Source: Sphagnum magellanicum (taxonomy: Eukaryota > Streptophyta > Sphagnopsida > Sphagnales > Sphagnaceae). Taken from it: 64,000 nucleotides of DNA. Below the pieces are notes generated by a model. The model did not search any database, was not told the origin of the DNA, and saw nothing but the letters and a program-made list of their open reading frames with translations. Shown here in pieces: positions 51,632 to 63,071 of this stretch. A program made the position numbers and the translations under genes. How positions within the stretch are numbered: the stretch's first letter is position 1; each line of letters starts with the position of its first letter. The stretch lies in NCBI GenBank assembly GCA_021904315.1, contig CM038923.1, forward strand, positions 14,824,038-14,888,037. Direction: 5' to 3'.

Positions 51632-54433
51632 TCACTCGTACTTAAAGTGGATTTTCATTATGGTTTGGATGCTGCAACTTAACTCTTCCTTGGAAATTGA
51701 ACTTAACATGATTATATAACATCCTTTAGGTATCAAATCCCCATGGAACTTGCCTCTTGGACCTCCGAAAATAATTCCAAAAGCCACACTCCCCAAAGCA
51801 TTATCTAGAATGTGAACTGTCAAACCCTTCTTAATCTGACAATAACAAAACATTTTATTAGATCAAAATGCAACTCTAGAAATCCCCTAAAAGGCTTCAA
51901 GTTATTTATTCTTCATAGCATAAATAAATTTTCATTAGGGGCACAATGAAAATCAATGTTAGATTTTTCATCTCTTTCTGTACTTTGGCCTTCTTGTTAG
52001 GAGATGTTGCTTCCACTTCTTTTTTTTGTTCAATGTCTCCAATCTTTTTTTTAATGGCACCCCAAGTTTTCTTAACTAGTCTTCCACTGTTGGCATGCAT
52101 TTGAAGGGACTCTACACATTGGACATTTATTTCCATTACATCTTTTTTTCCTTTACACCCTTTCTCCTCCCTTTTGTTTAACATCTTCGCTTCTTCGGCA
52201 ACAGATAACAATCCTTTAGCTACAACTGTTGTTGGTGTAGGACTCCCAACCTACAACATGTATAAATCAATGATCTTGTATGAGATGTCACATGAATCAA
52301 TCTAGGTGCAAGCATCAACTTAATTCAATTAAACTGAAGGGTACTTACTTCAACATCATTAATAAGGTTGTCATGGGGTTGGGGGCAGTTGACTATCCTT
52401 TGGAAGTGGCAACTGAATTGGTTGAAGAATCCATGTCTCATCTCGATTCTATGTAATTGCATTAGGTTTAGGGCTACTTACACACTTGAATTGTTTTGCT
52501 TCATTTGACATACGTTCACCTCCTTTGCTAGATTCTCTCGTGGTTTTGGTATATTTTTGCAAACCAAATTGTGTGTTGATACCAAGTATGAGGGTTTTTA
52601 GTCCAAAGACAAAATTCTCAATATGATCAATTCTTTGATTCATATGGAATTTGACCTAGGCTCAGAAGATTATGCTTTCTCTAAAACCACATTAAATGCA
52701 CCATCATACGCATTTTCCCTTGATTAAGCTTCTTGCACATTGGAAAATTTATGTCATCAACTTATGAAAGGCATTAGATTTTATAAGAAATCAAAATTAT
52801 AAAAAACTTACCACAACATTGGAGACAACAAAACCTCCAACCACCTTTTGTTTCTCTTGATGCCTTCCACATCATTTTTCTGCCTAGACAATTCATTGTT
52901 AAGCTTTGTAGGCATGGGTGTCCTACCAAGATCCTCTACCTAATCACACAAATATTCATATTAGTTTAGAGTGATGATTTTTTTCTAAGGACATAATCAC
53001 CCCTAAGCAAGAAAAAAATCTTACAAGTTGTATTCAAATTTCATCCTCAACACACCTTGAATGAGATGGGTTTTGTTGACACCTTCTAACTACCTTCAAT
53101 TGAGCTACCTTGTCCACTTTATAAGGGTCGTGGATCATCGCCTTCATGTTTTCCCAATGTGTAGGGGGTGCTAGTTTTTGGGTGTTCTTTACCAGATTCA
53201 ATCCAAACCTTCAAATTGTGTCTTTTGTTCTTCAAGCTTGTCTTCAAATAAATCTTGAATGCTTTGTTTAACAAGGGGTAATCCACATATTCCCAAGATT
53301 TTGCCAGTTTGTCCCAAATTGCAATGACAGTTATGGATGGTCATCTACTTTTATGATGTTTGGATCCAATCCTTGGGAGTACCTTCTAAGAACTGACCTT
53401 GGGCACATATATCTCCTTGAACCAATAGGTTTGCCATTTGCATTGCATCAAATGCAATAAGGTTTTTTCCCATTCATCTTGCGTATAGGAGCTTCATCTT
53501 TTGCTACAAACTCAATCCTTCTTCTACGAGCCCGTAACCTTGTTGCTTGAGTGACAACATATTCACTTGGTAATCGACCCAAATATTCTTCTTCATCTTC
53601 CATAGTAGGAGGTACCATAGATGGGGTCATAGTAATTGTTGCATTAGTTCTAGCAATGGTTTGGGTCGGTAAGTTTTGTAGGGCAATTAGGTTCTAAAGG
53701 GTCCCAAGCTAATTTCCCATTTGACTTTGAAGACCTATTTGACCACCCAACCCACCTAATCCCATTTGCCCCAAAGCCCATGATCCTCTTACCTACCCCA
53801 AGCCCAATGATTATTGGCTAAATGTTTACTACCCTAATGCAAACAACATAGCATCCACAAAGTTAGCCTATGCCATGTTAAATCCAAAAGTCCCAACAAT
53901 AGGATGCATAAGGTTAGGTCATAAGATAGTAGATGCAATCACATTTGTTCATTGCCCATCATCAAAGTCATCATCAAATGTAACCCAAATGTCGTCATCT
54001 TCTTAAGGCACTACATCATCATCAGTAATGGGGGTCCAAAGCCTTCTTCATAGTTCATTTTGTGGTTTTAAGGGTGGTTGAAGTCCTTCCACTCTTCACC
54101 CACTTTTTCATAGTACGAAACTACATAATCCACACTTACATTAAACTCTGCTTTGTTAGACATTAGATGTTACACAAGGAATAAACATGACTAAATTTAA
54201 CTTGCAATATGGATTTGAGAAATTGAAACCTGAAGCTTGGATTGCTTCTTTGTTAGTTGTATATCTTGTGATGTAGCTTCACTTGATTCAAAACTGGATT
54301 CATTGACTTCACTTGCAACAAAATCTTTGTCTTTTGATTTGTTGTCAGTTGATGTGGATCCACTTGTATCACCACACTTCAAGTTACTTGTAGGTGTGTT
54401 TAGATGTTTGCTCCTCCTAGGTGGTGCCAACAA
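51632..54433 (-). pseudogene. Decayed CACTA (En/Spm) accessory/transposase-like gene
   Basis: Minus-strand fragments appear in a consistent N- to C-terminal order. 54433-54197 is Ser/Thr-rich. 53630-53448 has an acidic stretch followed by an Arg-rich run. At about 53320-53050 one frame reads WDKLAKSWEYVDYPLLNKAF and the next HWENMKAMIHDPYKV, a pattern like the plant En/Spm (Ptta) transposase-family domain. 52643-52449 and 52211-51906 are Lys-rich. 51853-51632 has GSVAFGIIFGGPRGKFHG and LIPKGCY, resembling the conserved C-terminal 'hG..i..gcyrV.v' block of these ORFs. Frames change and stops intervene, so it is dead. The family assignment rests on weak motif resemblance. Confidence 0.4.
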
Positions 54434-55602
54434 ACCTTTCGATTGAGGCAGATTCCCTTGACTTTCAAAGACATCTACAAGATTGTTTAATGCTTTAATT
54501 TGGTCAAATTAAGTTGGGTGATGGAAGGAAACCTACTCAAAGCCAAAAAAAAAAGATGTTGGTAAGAGTTTGGTTTATTGGCTAAAACCTTCAACAAAGC
54601 CTAATTATCTACCTCCAAAATTGAATTTGTAATAAACATTCAAGAACATTTAAAAGATAAGAATATGTTGTAATTTCCTGCAAACACATAATTGTATCAA
54701 CCCTATAGTGCTCATCTTCACCTTCTCCATGACGAACTTAACACCATTTCAATGCCAAACAAAAAACATAAAAAATATATGATTTAGAAGTTGTGGTGGT
54801 CTCAAAATTAACGCTCTAGTTAAGGTTAGAGATGTAGTGCCTTCTAAAATGTAGGTTTGCTTCTAAATTCTAAATCAATGTATGTGATTAGGTGTGCTAC
54901 AAACCTTAAGTATATGATAATGCCTTAAACTTAAACTTTGTAATAAGACAAAAATAGTTTTCACCCCACATTTCCCACCAATCAAATTTCCAGTTTCTAC
55001 TTGAGCTAGGTCCTAACTTCTTCATTTTCTCAATTGAAATTCGTAGTGCTATGACTTCCCACCAAATGACCAATTTTCAAGTTTTTACTTGAAGTTATGT
55101 CTTAACTTCTTCACTTTTAGTCAAAAAAATTCCTAACATCATAACAAAAATATAATGAGAAGGAAATGACAGTTACATATTAAGGTAGAAGAGGTGCCAA
55201 GTTCAAGTTGCGCAATTTGGCATTATTACACTTTATGTTCTTGTTCCTTAGTTTTTCATACTTAGTGACACTTTCTTTTGCCAAATGAACACAGGTTAGA
55301 TGTAACGTACACCATTCAAAAGAAAAGATCTTGCGCAAGTGAGCTTTGACTTTTATTCCCACATCCTATATACAAGATCACAACCTCTTACTCCTTATCA
55401 AGTTTTTCGTTACGTGCATCATGGTTTATTTGTTTGACACTTGTGTCTATCGAGCAAGTACTTGTCAGATCTATTGTTTTCATACTATGTATATCACAAA
55501 GTGTGAATAAGACAATGACTTTTAAACCATACATAGTCTATAAGTTTTTGAAAATGTTTTATATCTTGAATTTTTTTACTAATTTATGTTTTGTTTGTCA
55601 AA

Positions 55603-55858
55603 GATGGAGTTGGATGTTGAAGACAATCTAGCAAAACAAGTTTCACAATTTGTCAACCATGATCAATTGTGGGAACACGAAGAAGTACAAGTAGATAAAT
55701 TGGGTCTTACAAAATACCAATGTCCTTGTAATAATTGCCATGGGTCCAAAGTTCTACTTTGGTCAACAATTAGACAACACTTACAAAAATTTGGCCGTGA
55801 TGACTTCTTCACTCAATCTATATTGATGAGCATTAACGGTTCTCTATTTTGCATTTGA
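55603..55858 (+). pseudogene. Fragment of En/Spm transposase-associated domain
   Basis: The plus-strand frame from ATG 55603 contains KYQCPCNNCHGSKVLLWSTI followed by RQHLQKFG. This matches the N-terminal transposase-associated zinc-binding domain of plant CACTA transposases (CPC..C......V..HL...GF). The frame stops soon after, and the Copia LTR begins at about 56111, so the rest of the transposase is missing or interrupted. With the minus-strand relic at 51.6-54.4 kb it would make a divergently transcribed CACTA gene pair. Confidence 0.55.
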
Positions 55859-56110
55859 TTTCATTATAATGTTAGTAAGAATATTGATAAGGTGATTCAT
55901 TACATTGTTGTTGCTATTGTAAGCTAAATGACGCCCATATGTGGAATTTGCAATGAATTCATCCCTAAAGGATTTTGTTGTTGGTTTCCCAACTACCATG
56001 TGTTCTCCCCCATCCATTCCTAAGGTCATAGTAGATTTGGCAAGTTATGGACATGGAAAACAAATTGGCCAATGGCTTACCTTGCTAATTCCCTGATTAA
56101 CCCCATTCAC

Positions 56111-56424
56111 TATTGAGAATTCAAGCTCAACTAGTTAAGTTTCATTAGTTACTGGAGTAGGAAAGTAACTAGGTTACTTTCACAAGGTTGAATTACTTTT
56201 TTTTACTTATTTTAGTTTGGTTATTTGGGGTTTGGTCTTGTAGTTAAATACCTTGGTGTTGATGGTTTGTTTCTCTTTTCTTCATTACACAAGTTTGTGT
56301 ATTTCTTGTGACAAGAACCTTGGAGAGTTCTTGATGTTGTGTTTTGTGTTGTGAGCATTATGTTGTAGTTTCCTTTCAATAAAGATTTATGTTTGCACTT
56401 GAGTAGATCTCCTATTTGTTAACA
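56111..56424 (+). repeat. 5' LTR of Copia retrotransposon
   Basis: The right edge is fixed by the primer-binding site starting at 56425, and the LTR ends AACA. The left edge is less sure: TATTGAGAATTC at 56111 may be a mutated TG start, or the LTR starts at TGAGAATTC (56114). A CAATAAAG polyadenylation signal lies near 56379. The 3' LTR is not in the window. Confidence 0.65.
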
Positions 56425-56436
56425 TGGTATCAGAGC
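56425..56436 (+). other. Primer-binding site, initiator tRNA-Met
   Basis: TGGTATCAGAGC, complementary to the 3' end of plant initiator tRNA-Met, directly after the LTR. This is the standard Copia minus-strand priming site. Confidence 0.92.
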
Positions 56437-57637
56437 TTAGGTTGTTTGATGAGGAAGTTGAAAGAGATCTAGAGCTAGAAAGTCTCTAGTAATATCACAG
56501 GAGTTTGTCAAGTGCAAAAGAGAAACGAGGAAAGGAAAGAATGTGAAGAGAAAGAAAAGAAAAGAAAAGAGGTGAGAGGAAATCAACATATCAAAGTTGT
56601 GGAAGTCAGATCTTTAAACCTAGATCTAGATCTACTGTGAAAAGATCTTGAAGTGAAACTTAGAGGGATTGTAGAAGACTATAAGACGCTTCTATTCTCA
56701 AATTTTCAAAAGAAAAGGATACGTTTTGTGAGAGTTATGAGCTTTTGAAGATTTTGTGTCAGATCTGGTTTTTTTGGTCATATCTCCTTTGTTTAAGCTT
56801 TTCTGGATCTGCAGCTTTCGGATCTTATAGATCATATAGGAATACATGTGTGAGAGAAATTTCATGTCATTTGGATTTATATTGAGAGAGATTCAAGCAT
56901 CTAAAGTTTCAGTTTCAATTTTGAAATCAGTTTCTTTTGAAAGTGATATCTCTTTGTGGTCATCATTAATAGAGCTGAAATTTTGAGCAAATATAGAAGA
57001 TATATATCTTATGTGTCTCCCAAAATCTCAAGGATTTTGGAGTTGCTGAGAGCAAGTTGTAAGTCATTTTGTGTTCAGGTCCTAGTTTGAGGTGACTTCA
57101 AAGAAGTAGCAAGATCTTTCATTTTATGAAGTTAAATGAGCTGAAATTTTGAAAGAAGTTAGTAGACATAGTTGTTCATGTTTCAACAGAATTTTAGAAC
57201 GATTGAAGGTCATATGTGTGTGGAGTAGCTTTGCAAAGTTGCTGTGACAAAAGTTGTTTTGAGAAGACATCAAAGCAAAGTTTTGAAGTGGAGCAAATAC
57301 ATCTTGGGAGAACTTGAAGGAAGGAGTTTGGAGGTTGGGAAGCGCAAATACATTATCGAGACCTTCGTACAAAAGTGTGGTATGTAATCATGTACTTAAT
57401 ACCATACGAAATATTATACGAGATACGTACCTATACATAAAACCTATGTATAGTATAAAATTTCGTATAATACTCAAGACATACATACATATGCAAGGTC
57501 CATATGGTTCAGCCCTAACCCTAACCCTAATCCTAGAAACCTAAGGAAGGAAAACCCTAACCCTAACCCTAGAAACCCAAGGAAGGAATTAAAATCATTG
57601 TGAAACCTCAAGAAGACATTGAGTGGTGCCTTGAGAG
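56437..57637 (+). other. Copia leader with telomere-like repeats
   Basis: An unusually long untranslated region of about 1.2 kb between primer site and gag. The first part is purine-rich (gaaa/gaga runs near 56520-56580). Near the gag start, at 57511-57573, two clusters of CCCTAA repeats appear, separated by 'tcctagaaacctaaggaagg'. No frame is supported. Confidence 0.6.
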
Positions 57638-58591
57638 ATGGCGGATGGCCTTTCTCAAATTGCAATTGAGAAACTAGACAAGAACAATTTCCAAGTGTGG
57701 AAATTTAGGATTATGAATTTCTTGATGGGGAAAGGCTACTGGGAATTCATAACTGGTGATGAGATAGAACCTCCTCTCCCAGAAAACCCCACACAACAGC
57801 AAATTCAAGCCAATAAAACTTGGCATGAAAAAGAAAGGAAAGTCTTGTATTGGCTTTCTGTGAGTGTGTCCGATTCCATGATTGTGCATATTCAAGATGC
57901 AAAATCACCCAAGCAAGCTTGGGATACATTGGTGAAGATGTATAGCACCAATACACAAGCCCGCAAAATGCAACTCAAACAAGAGTTGCATAATTTACAG
58001 AAAAACAAAATGAACATCAATGACTATTCTACAAAGGTGAAAAACCTTGCAGATGTTCTTGCATCTATAGGAGCCCCTGTAGATGATGAAAATTTAGTGG
58101 CCGTGACCTTAAATGGACTTAGAAAAGACTATAGCCAGTTCCGTACTTCAATTGCAGTTCGAGAAACATTTCCCAACTTCCAAGATTTAATAACACTACT
58201 TATAAGTGAAGAGATGAGAATTGTTGGTACTTCATCCAATGGAGGATCACAAGAAAGTGCTTTCTACTCAAATACCAATAGAGGTAAAGGCAGAGGTGGT
58301 AAAACCTCATTTCGAGGTCGACCTGGAAGCTCGCATGGTGGACATCATCAACATGAAGGTCAAGCTCATGGAGGTGGACGAGGAAACTTTAGAGGAAGAG
58401 GAAGTCGAGGAAGTCATGGAGGTTGTGGTGGAAGCCATCGAGGTCAACAACCAAATAGCGATTCAAATTGCTACTACTGCGGGAAACCTGGGCACATGGC
58501 CAAGAACTGTTATCAAAGGGAGCATGATGCACGAAGTGGAAAGTTACAACAAGGGAATTATGCATCAACTAGCAATCAAGGTGATGAGTAA
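57638..58591 (+). pseudogene. Copia gag (UBN2-type) with CCHC zinc knuckle
   Basis: A 317-residue capsid/nucleocapsid region of a Copia retrotransposon. It has the typical start (IEKLDKNNFQVWKFRI, then GYWEF), a UBN2-like gag core with WDTLVKMY and KMQLKQELHNL, a Gly/Arg/His-rich tail, and a CCHC knuckle CYYCGKPGHMAKNC at 278-291. The start at 57638 (MADGLSQ) is the first ATG of the frame. An in-frame TAA (58589-58591) cuts gag from the protease frame, which continues in the same register with no frameshift; Copia elements normally read through as one polyprotein. I take it as a disabling stop. Confidence 0.88.
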
Positions 58592-59008
58592 CTGTTTGTG
58601 ATGCAGCACATGGCAAATTCAATGATAGGAGGTGTATCAGACAACAATGTCTGGTATGCGGATTCTGGAGCTTCAAACCACATGACTAGCCATGGAGAAT
58701 GGTTTAGAGACGCAAAGGATTTGAAGACACCAGGGTTTGTGGAAACTGGTGATGACACTACACATCCCATCACACAGATTGGCAAGGTGCCATTGTCCAT
58801 GCAAGATGGGCAAACAAAGTACCTAAAAGATGTACTTCATGTTCCAACCATAACAAAAAATTTGGTCTCCGTAGGCCAGATGGTGGAACAAGGTTTACAG
58901 GTGACATTTAACCCAAATGGATGTTTTGTGGAAGACATGAAGAACCAAGGAAAATTGATTGCAAAAGGAGAAAGGAATGGACGAATGTTCACCTTGGATG
59001 TGAACATG
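58592..59008 (+). pseudogene. Copia protease, truncated by CACTA insertion
   Basis: Continues in the gag frame past the TAA. It contains YADSGASNHMT, the aspartic protease active site of Copia elements, then VLHVPTITKNLVSVGQM and the pre-integrase segment. The frame is intact until ...MFTLDVNM, where CACTAG begins at 59009. No integrase, reverse transcriptase or RNase H follows in the window. Confidence 0.88.
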
Positions 59009-59403
59009 CACTAGAAGAAAACTGGGTTTTTGTAACCAACCAATTTGCGACTAGTTGCGACTATTTGACATTTACGACTATTGTTGGTCATATTTACAAC
59101 TACTTTTTGCATTTGGTCTTGCTTGCAACTACTCTATGACCAACTTGCGACTAATGGATTTTTTCATCCTTTCATTTGGATAGCTTTCAACACAATTTCC
59201 ATCCAAGAAGACCCTTCTACCTACCATTAGTTACAAATCACCAAATGAGTCGTAACCCTGTGGGTATTTCAAATGTATTATACACATTTTAGGCATAAGG
59301 GGTCCACAATTGTGTATTGAATGTATTCTACTCATTATTATATGGGTACATACTAAGATGTACCCATATATTACTCAAGGTCTTAGCAAGTTTCTGTTTG
59401 AAG

Positions 59404-62085
59404 ATGAACTTCTTTGGTGGCGTTTCAGTTCCTGATCTGAGTGGCATCGAGGCGATGGCCTCGGGGGAGATATCGGCAGTGTTGCCAGAAGGTGGCGGTG
59501 CAAGTGGCGGCACCGCAATACCTTGGATAGGAGGTGGATCGGTAAGGGGCAGTACAAGAGGAGGAAGCGGTGTTTCTTTAGGTGGTCTTGTGTCAAGGAG
59601 TTTGAGGGAGTTCAGTGGGAGTTTGCGGGGGATTTGGGAGTTGTTAGGCGGACAGGACAATCCGCTAGCGAGATCGTCAGTGTTGCGGCGAGAGGATGCA
59701 CAAGATGACGAGGAAGCGCTCAAGTGGGCGGCCTTGGAAAGTCTCCCTACTTACGATCGCTTGCGTACTTCCGTCTTCTTCAACTCCGCCACAGGAAACA
59801 CAGACCCCGTGGACGTGAGACTGATGACTGCCGCTGATCGCCGCCAGTTTCTTGATAGTTTGCTGAAATCTAGCGAAGATGAAAACCAGTAGATCCTAGT
59901 CAGGATGTGCAATCGCCTACAAAAGTACGTATGAAAGATTGACTTTGTGCTCCTTCTTCTGCTTCTTCTTGTCACATTTTTCAAATTTGTTAGAGAAGTT
60001 TTTTTCTTGTTCTTGTGTTATCTGGCCTCTCTCCTCCTCCCTGTTGTTTTTTTTCTAGAAATGCATTCTGATGTATGGCTGGTGGTGGTGATTAAATCGG
60101 GGATCTGTTATAGATTCACATTGCTGCTTGGTCCACCAAGTTCTAGGAAGACAACTTTGCTGCTGGCACTTGCTGGAAAGCTCGACAAGGATTTAAGGGT
60201 GAGAGCCATTGGGAGGACACTTACTGACTTGGTAGAAGCTGGTTTTCTTTGTCTAAATGGAGTCTGTGACCAAAGCTAAAAATGAGCCCTAAAGGTTTAG
60301 GGGTTTTCTGGGATTCTATATAACTCTGTGCTAAAGATTTAGGGTTTTTCAGGCTTTTGTATAATTTTGTGCTTTCTGAGAATTAATTTCATGCATTAAT
60401 TAAATGGTTACTTACGTTTATGAAATTTGCAGGTGAAGGGGAAGATCATGTATAATGGACATACGCATGATGAATTTGTGCCTAAGAAAACAGCAGCTTA
60501 TATTAGCCAGAATGATCTTCATGTTGGTGAAATGACAGTTCGTGAAACACTTGATTTCTCTGCTCAATGTCAAGGCATTGGTACCCGATATGGTCAGTTC
60601 AAAGTCCTTCCTTACAAAAATCTTTGTTACTACTATCCTACCAAAGTGTGAGATGATGGGTGCTAACTCCAAGACATCTGTTTTGTTTCTACCCCCACAA
60701 GAAGAGATTGAGAAGTCCAACTGATGGTTTTATGCACATGATTTTAGCACTTCCTTTGATGCTCCAAAGATTGCAAAAAGTCTGGATTTATTTTATATTG
60801 TGATTTTTGATTTCTGTGTGAGAGAGGTGTTGAATCTGTTTTGGTCACTTAGGGAGTCTGAGCCACTGATGTGTGATATTATTTTGTTCATACAAAATTG
60901 ATGGAAGTCAGCAGACAAGGGAAGTAGGCTGGCATTCAACCTGAGGCGGATGTGGACACCTTCATGAAAGTGAGTTGTGAAACTTTCTACACTTTTTGAA
61001 ATTGTTGCAAAAAAGAATATAGATAAAAAAAATGGTGTAGATTTTTATCCACCAGGGATGAAAGCAAAGTCCCAACAATGGGGATAGTAATGGAATCTGA
61101 GATTTAATTTGTGTCTTTGTGTGATGATTTTTTCTGCTGGTTGCAAGCAACATCTTTGGAAGGAGTTTCAAGCAGTATTGCTACAGACTACATTCTAAAG
61201 GTTAGTTGTAAAACAATACCCTAAACCCTGAAAAATGGTCATTTTAGCTCCCCTCAAAAATGGTAAAATTATTTTTTTAACTTAAGTCTAAATAAAATTT
61301 GTTTCTGTTTGCAATTCTAATTATGGCTTAATAATTCTTCCCATGTGAGACAATTCATGGACTGGAGGTGCCATTTTTACCTTTCAATTGTTATTGCAGG
61401 TATTAGGTCTTGATGTGTGTGCGAATACTATGGTTGGTGATGACCTACATCGAGGGATTTCTGGTGGACAGAGAAAACGAGTCACTACAGGTATGAATGT
61501 GATAATATCCAACTTTTTACACCAAGTTTGAGCTTCATTGTAAGATGTAGTAGTCAATTGAATCTGCTGCAGGGCTTTCTAAGAGCTTCCACGATTGCTT
61601 TCAAGCTTTACTGGGTACCAAGTAGTCATCCAATTCAAAGCTCATAGCAAGGTGATTGATGTTGAAGATACATCATCACCCATCACATGGGTTTTTTTGC
61701 AGTATTTGTACTTTAACATATGATTGGCCATTGTAACTTGGGAGCTATACACACATAACATACGATCTTTTTTTGTTTCTTTGGTGTGTGTGTTTTCTTG
61801 GACAGGTGAGATGATAGTGGGGCCAACTCGAGCATTGTTCATGGATGAGATTTCCACCGGCTTGGACAGCTCAACTACTTTCTCCATCATAAATAGTTTG
61901 CGCCAGGTTGCAAAAATACTGGATTCACAATTCTGGTGTCACTACTGCAGCCTGCTCCCGAGACTTTTAACCTGTTTGATGACATCATTCTGCTCTCTGA
62001 GGGGCATGTTGTGTATCATGGACCTCGTGATTGTGTGCTTGAGTTTTTTGAGTCTTGTGGGTGTAAGTGCCCTGATCGCATTGAG
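59404..62085 (+). pseudogene. PDR-type ABCG transporter fragment (N-terminus and first nucleotide-binding domain)
   Basis: Homologous pieces in order: N-terminal segment with DDEEALKWAALESLPTYDRL (from 59404); Walker [21 protein letters not shown] (about 60121-60180); 60433-60592 with [11 protein letters not shown] and [17 protein letters not shown]; ~60897-60969 with GIQPEADVDTFMK; 61147-61200; 61401-61490 with signature [12 protein letters not shown]; 61806-62085 with Walker [13 protein letters not shown] and [14 protein letters not shown]. Intact relatives are full-length membrane exporters; here no membrane domain follows. Lesions: TAG at 59890-59892, loss of the exons between the N-terminus and Walker A, Gly-to-Arg at 60145-60147, TAG at 60925-60927, and a one-base frameshift at about 61925. 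Introns are retained, so the copy came from genomic DNA, not mRNA. Confidence 0.88.
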
Positions 62086-62459
62086 GTGAGCATTGTATCT
62101 CTTATGCTAGGTATTCCATGTAGTTTTGAAGTGTTATTCCAGCTAGCTTGTAAGGCAAGGGCAAACTGGGAACAACTTCACTTGCCATAGTAGTGCATTA
62201 ATGATGCATTTATGGGATCTCCACTGGTTTACATGATACAATGTGCTTGTACTTTCTGTTATAAGTTAGTGGAGGTAGACGAATGTGAATCTCAAGAAAG
62301 TCACATTGTTTATCATGGCAAGGACAGGGTTTGAGGGTTCTGGTTGTTGATGACTCCTTAGTTTAAATTAATTAGTTCTATTTTTCTAGGTCAGTTTTGT
62401 ACGGGCTTGTCAAGAGTGGATCTTATGACATTATTTTATGAGCTACATTTTTTGGAGCT

Positions 62460-63071
62460 GTGCAATCTGTAGGAACATCTGAAAATTCTACAAGAAATGC
62501 CAATGGAACAACAAAGTCAGGGAGTCTAGTGGCAAGACAAGGTGCAAATCAAGCTGGTGCGTCACTTCAAAAAGAGGAGGCCATGCCAGCTAGAATGCAG
62601 CAAGGACTTGATATGGGGATGAATAGCAACAAAGGGGCTATAAAGGGAGGACAGTATGAGGAATTAGATTGCTTGCATCTTGGAGGCATAGCAAAAGTGA
62701 CCAGTGGGAGCTCTATGGCTCAGAAGGGACCAGGCCTGGCTTCAACAATTGCAGTTCCTATTTCTCGCAATCCTGCTAAGTCTAAGGTGAATGGGCATCT
62801 GACAGGAGTTATGGGTTCAAAGGGGAAGGTCAAGGGAGCTAGTTCACCAGGAGGTGCAACTAATGGCTCAAATGGTCTTGCTGTGTTATCAAATATTCCA
62901 ACAACCTATGTTTTGAATTCTACAGGCCAAGGCTTACTAACAGCTAGAAATTTGGGCAGCCATCATGCTCCTTCAAAGTTGGCATTGGATGGGTTAAGGT
63001 CTCTGAGAATTAGTTTGTTAGAGGCAGCCACATGTATGCTTGTTGGCACATGTATAATTGATGTGCTCTAA
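62460..63071 (+). CDS. Unrecognised Gly/Ser/Ala/Asn-rich reading frame in CACTA element
   Basis: A 203-codon open frame, long for this AT-rich region. The product is hydrophilic and rich in Gly, Ser, Ala, Asn and Lys (for example GSKGKVKGASSPGGATNGSN), with no recognised domain, signal peptide or membrane segment. It resembles a disordered part of a nuclear or regulatory protein. It may be a second captured gene fragment, with its true start upstream by splicing. The last ~20 codons (from LRISLLEAATCMLV) look less like the rest and may be intron read-through. Function unknown. Confidence 0.4.
   Translation: MQSVGTSENSTRNANGTTKSGSLVARQGANQAGASLQKEEAMPARMQQGLDMGMNSNKGAIKGGQYEELDCLHLGGIAKVTSGSSMAQKGPGLASTIAVPISRNPAKSKVNGHLTGVMGSKGKVKGASSPGGATNGSNGLAVLSNIPTTYVLNSTGQGLLTARNLGSHHAPSKLALDGLRSLRISLLEAATCMLVGTCIIDVL

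Noticed and set aside
56425-56436. Fragment of a tRNA gene
   Set aside because: Only the 12-nt complement of the tRNA-Met 3' end is present, directly after the LTR: it is a primer-binding site.
57511-57573. Chromosome end or interstitial telomere from a fusion
   Set aside because: Only a few CCCTAA units, inside a Copia leader, with normal sequence on both sides.
59404-62085. Working ABC transporter gene
   Set aside because: Two in-frame stops, a frameshift, a missing block before Walker A, a changed Walker A glycine and no membrane domain; it is also enclosed by transposon ends.
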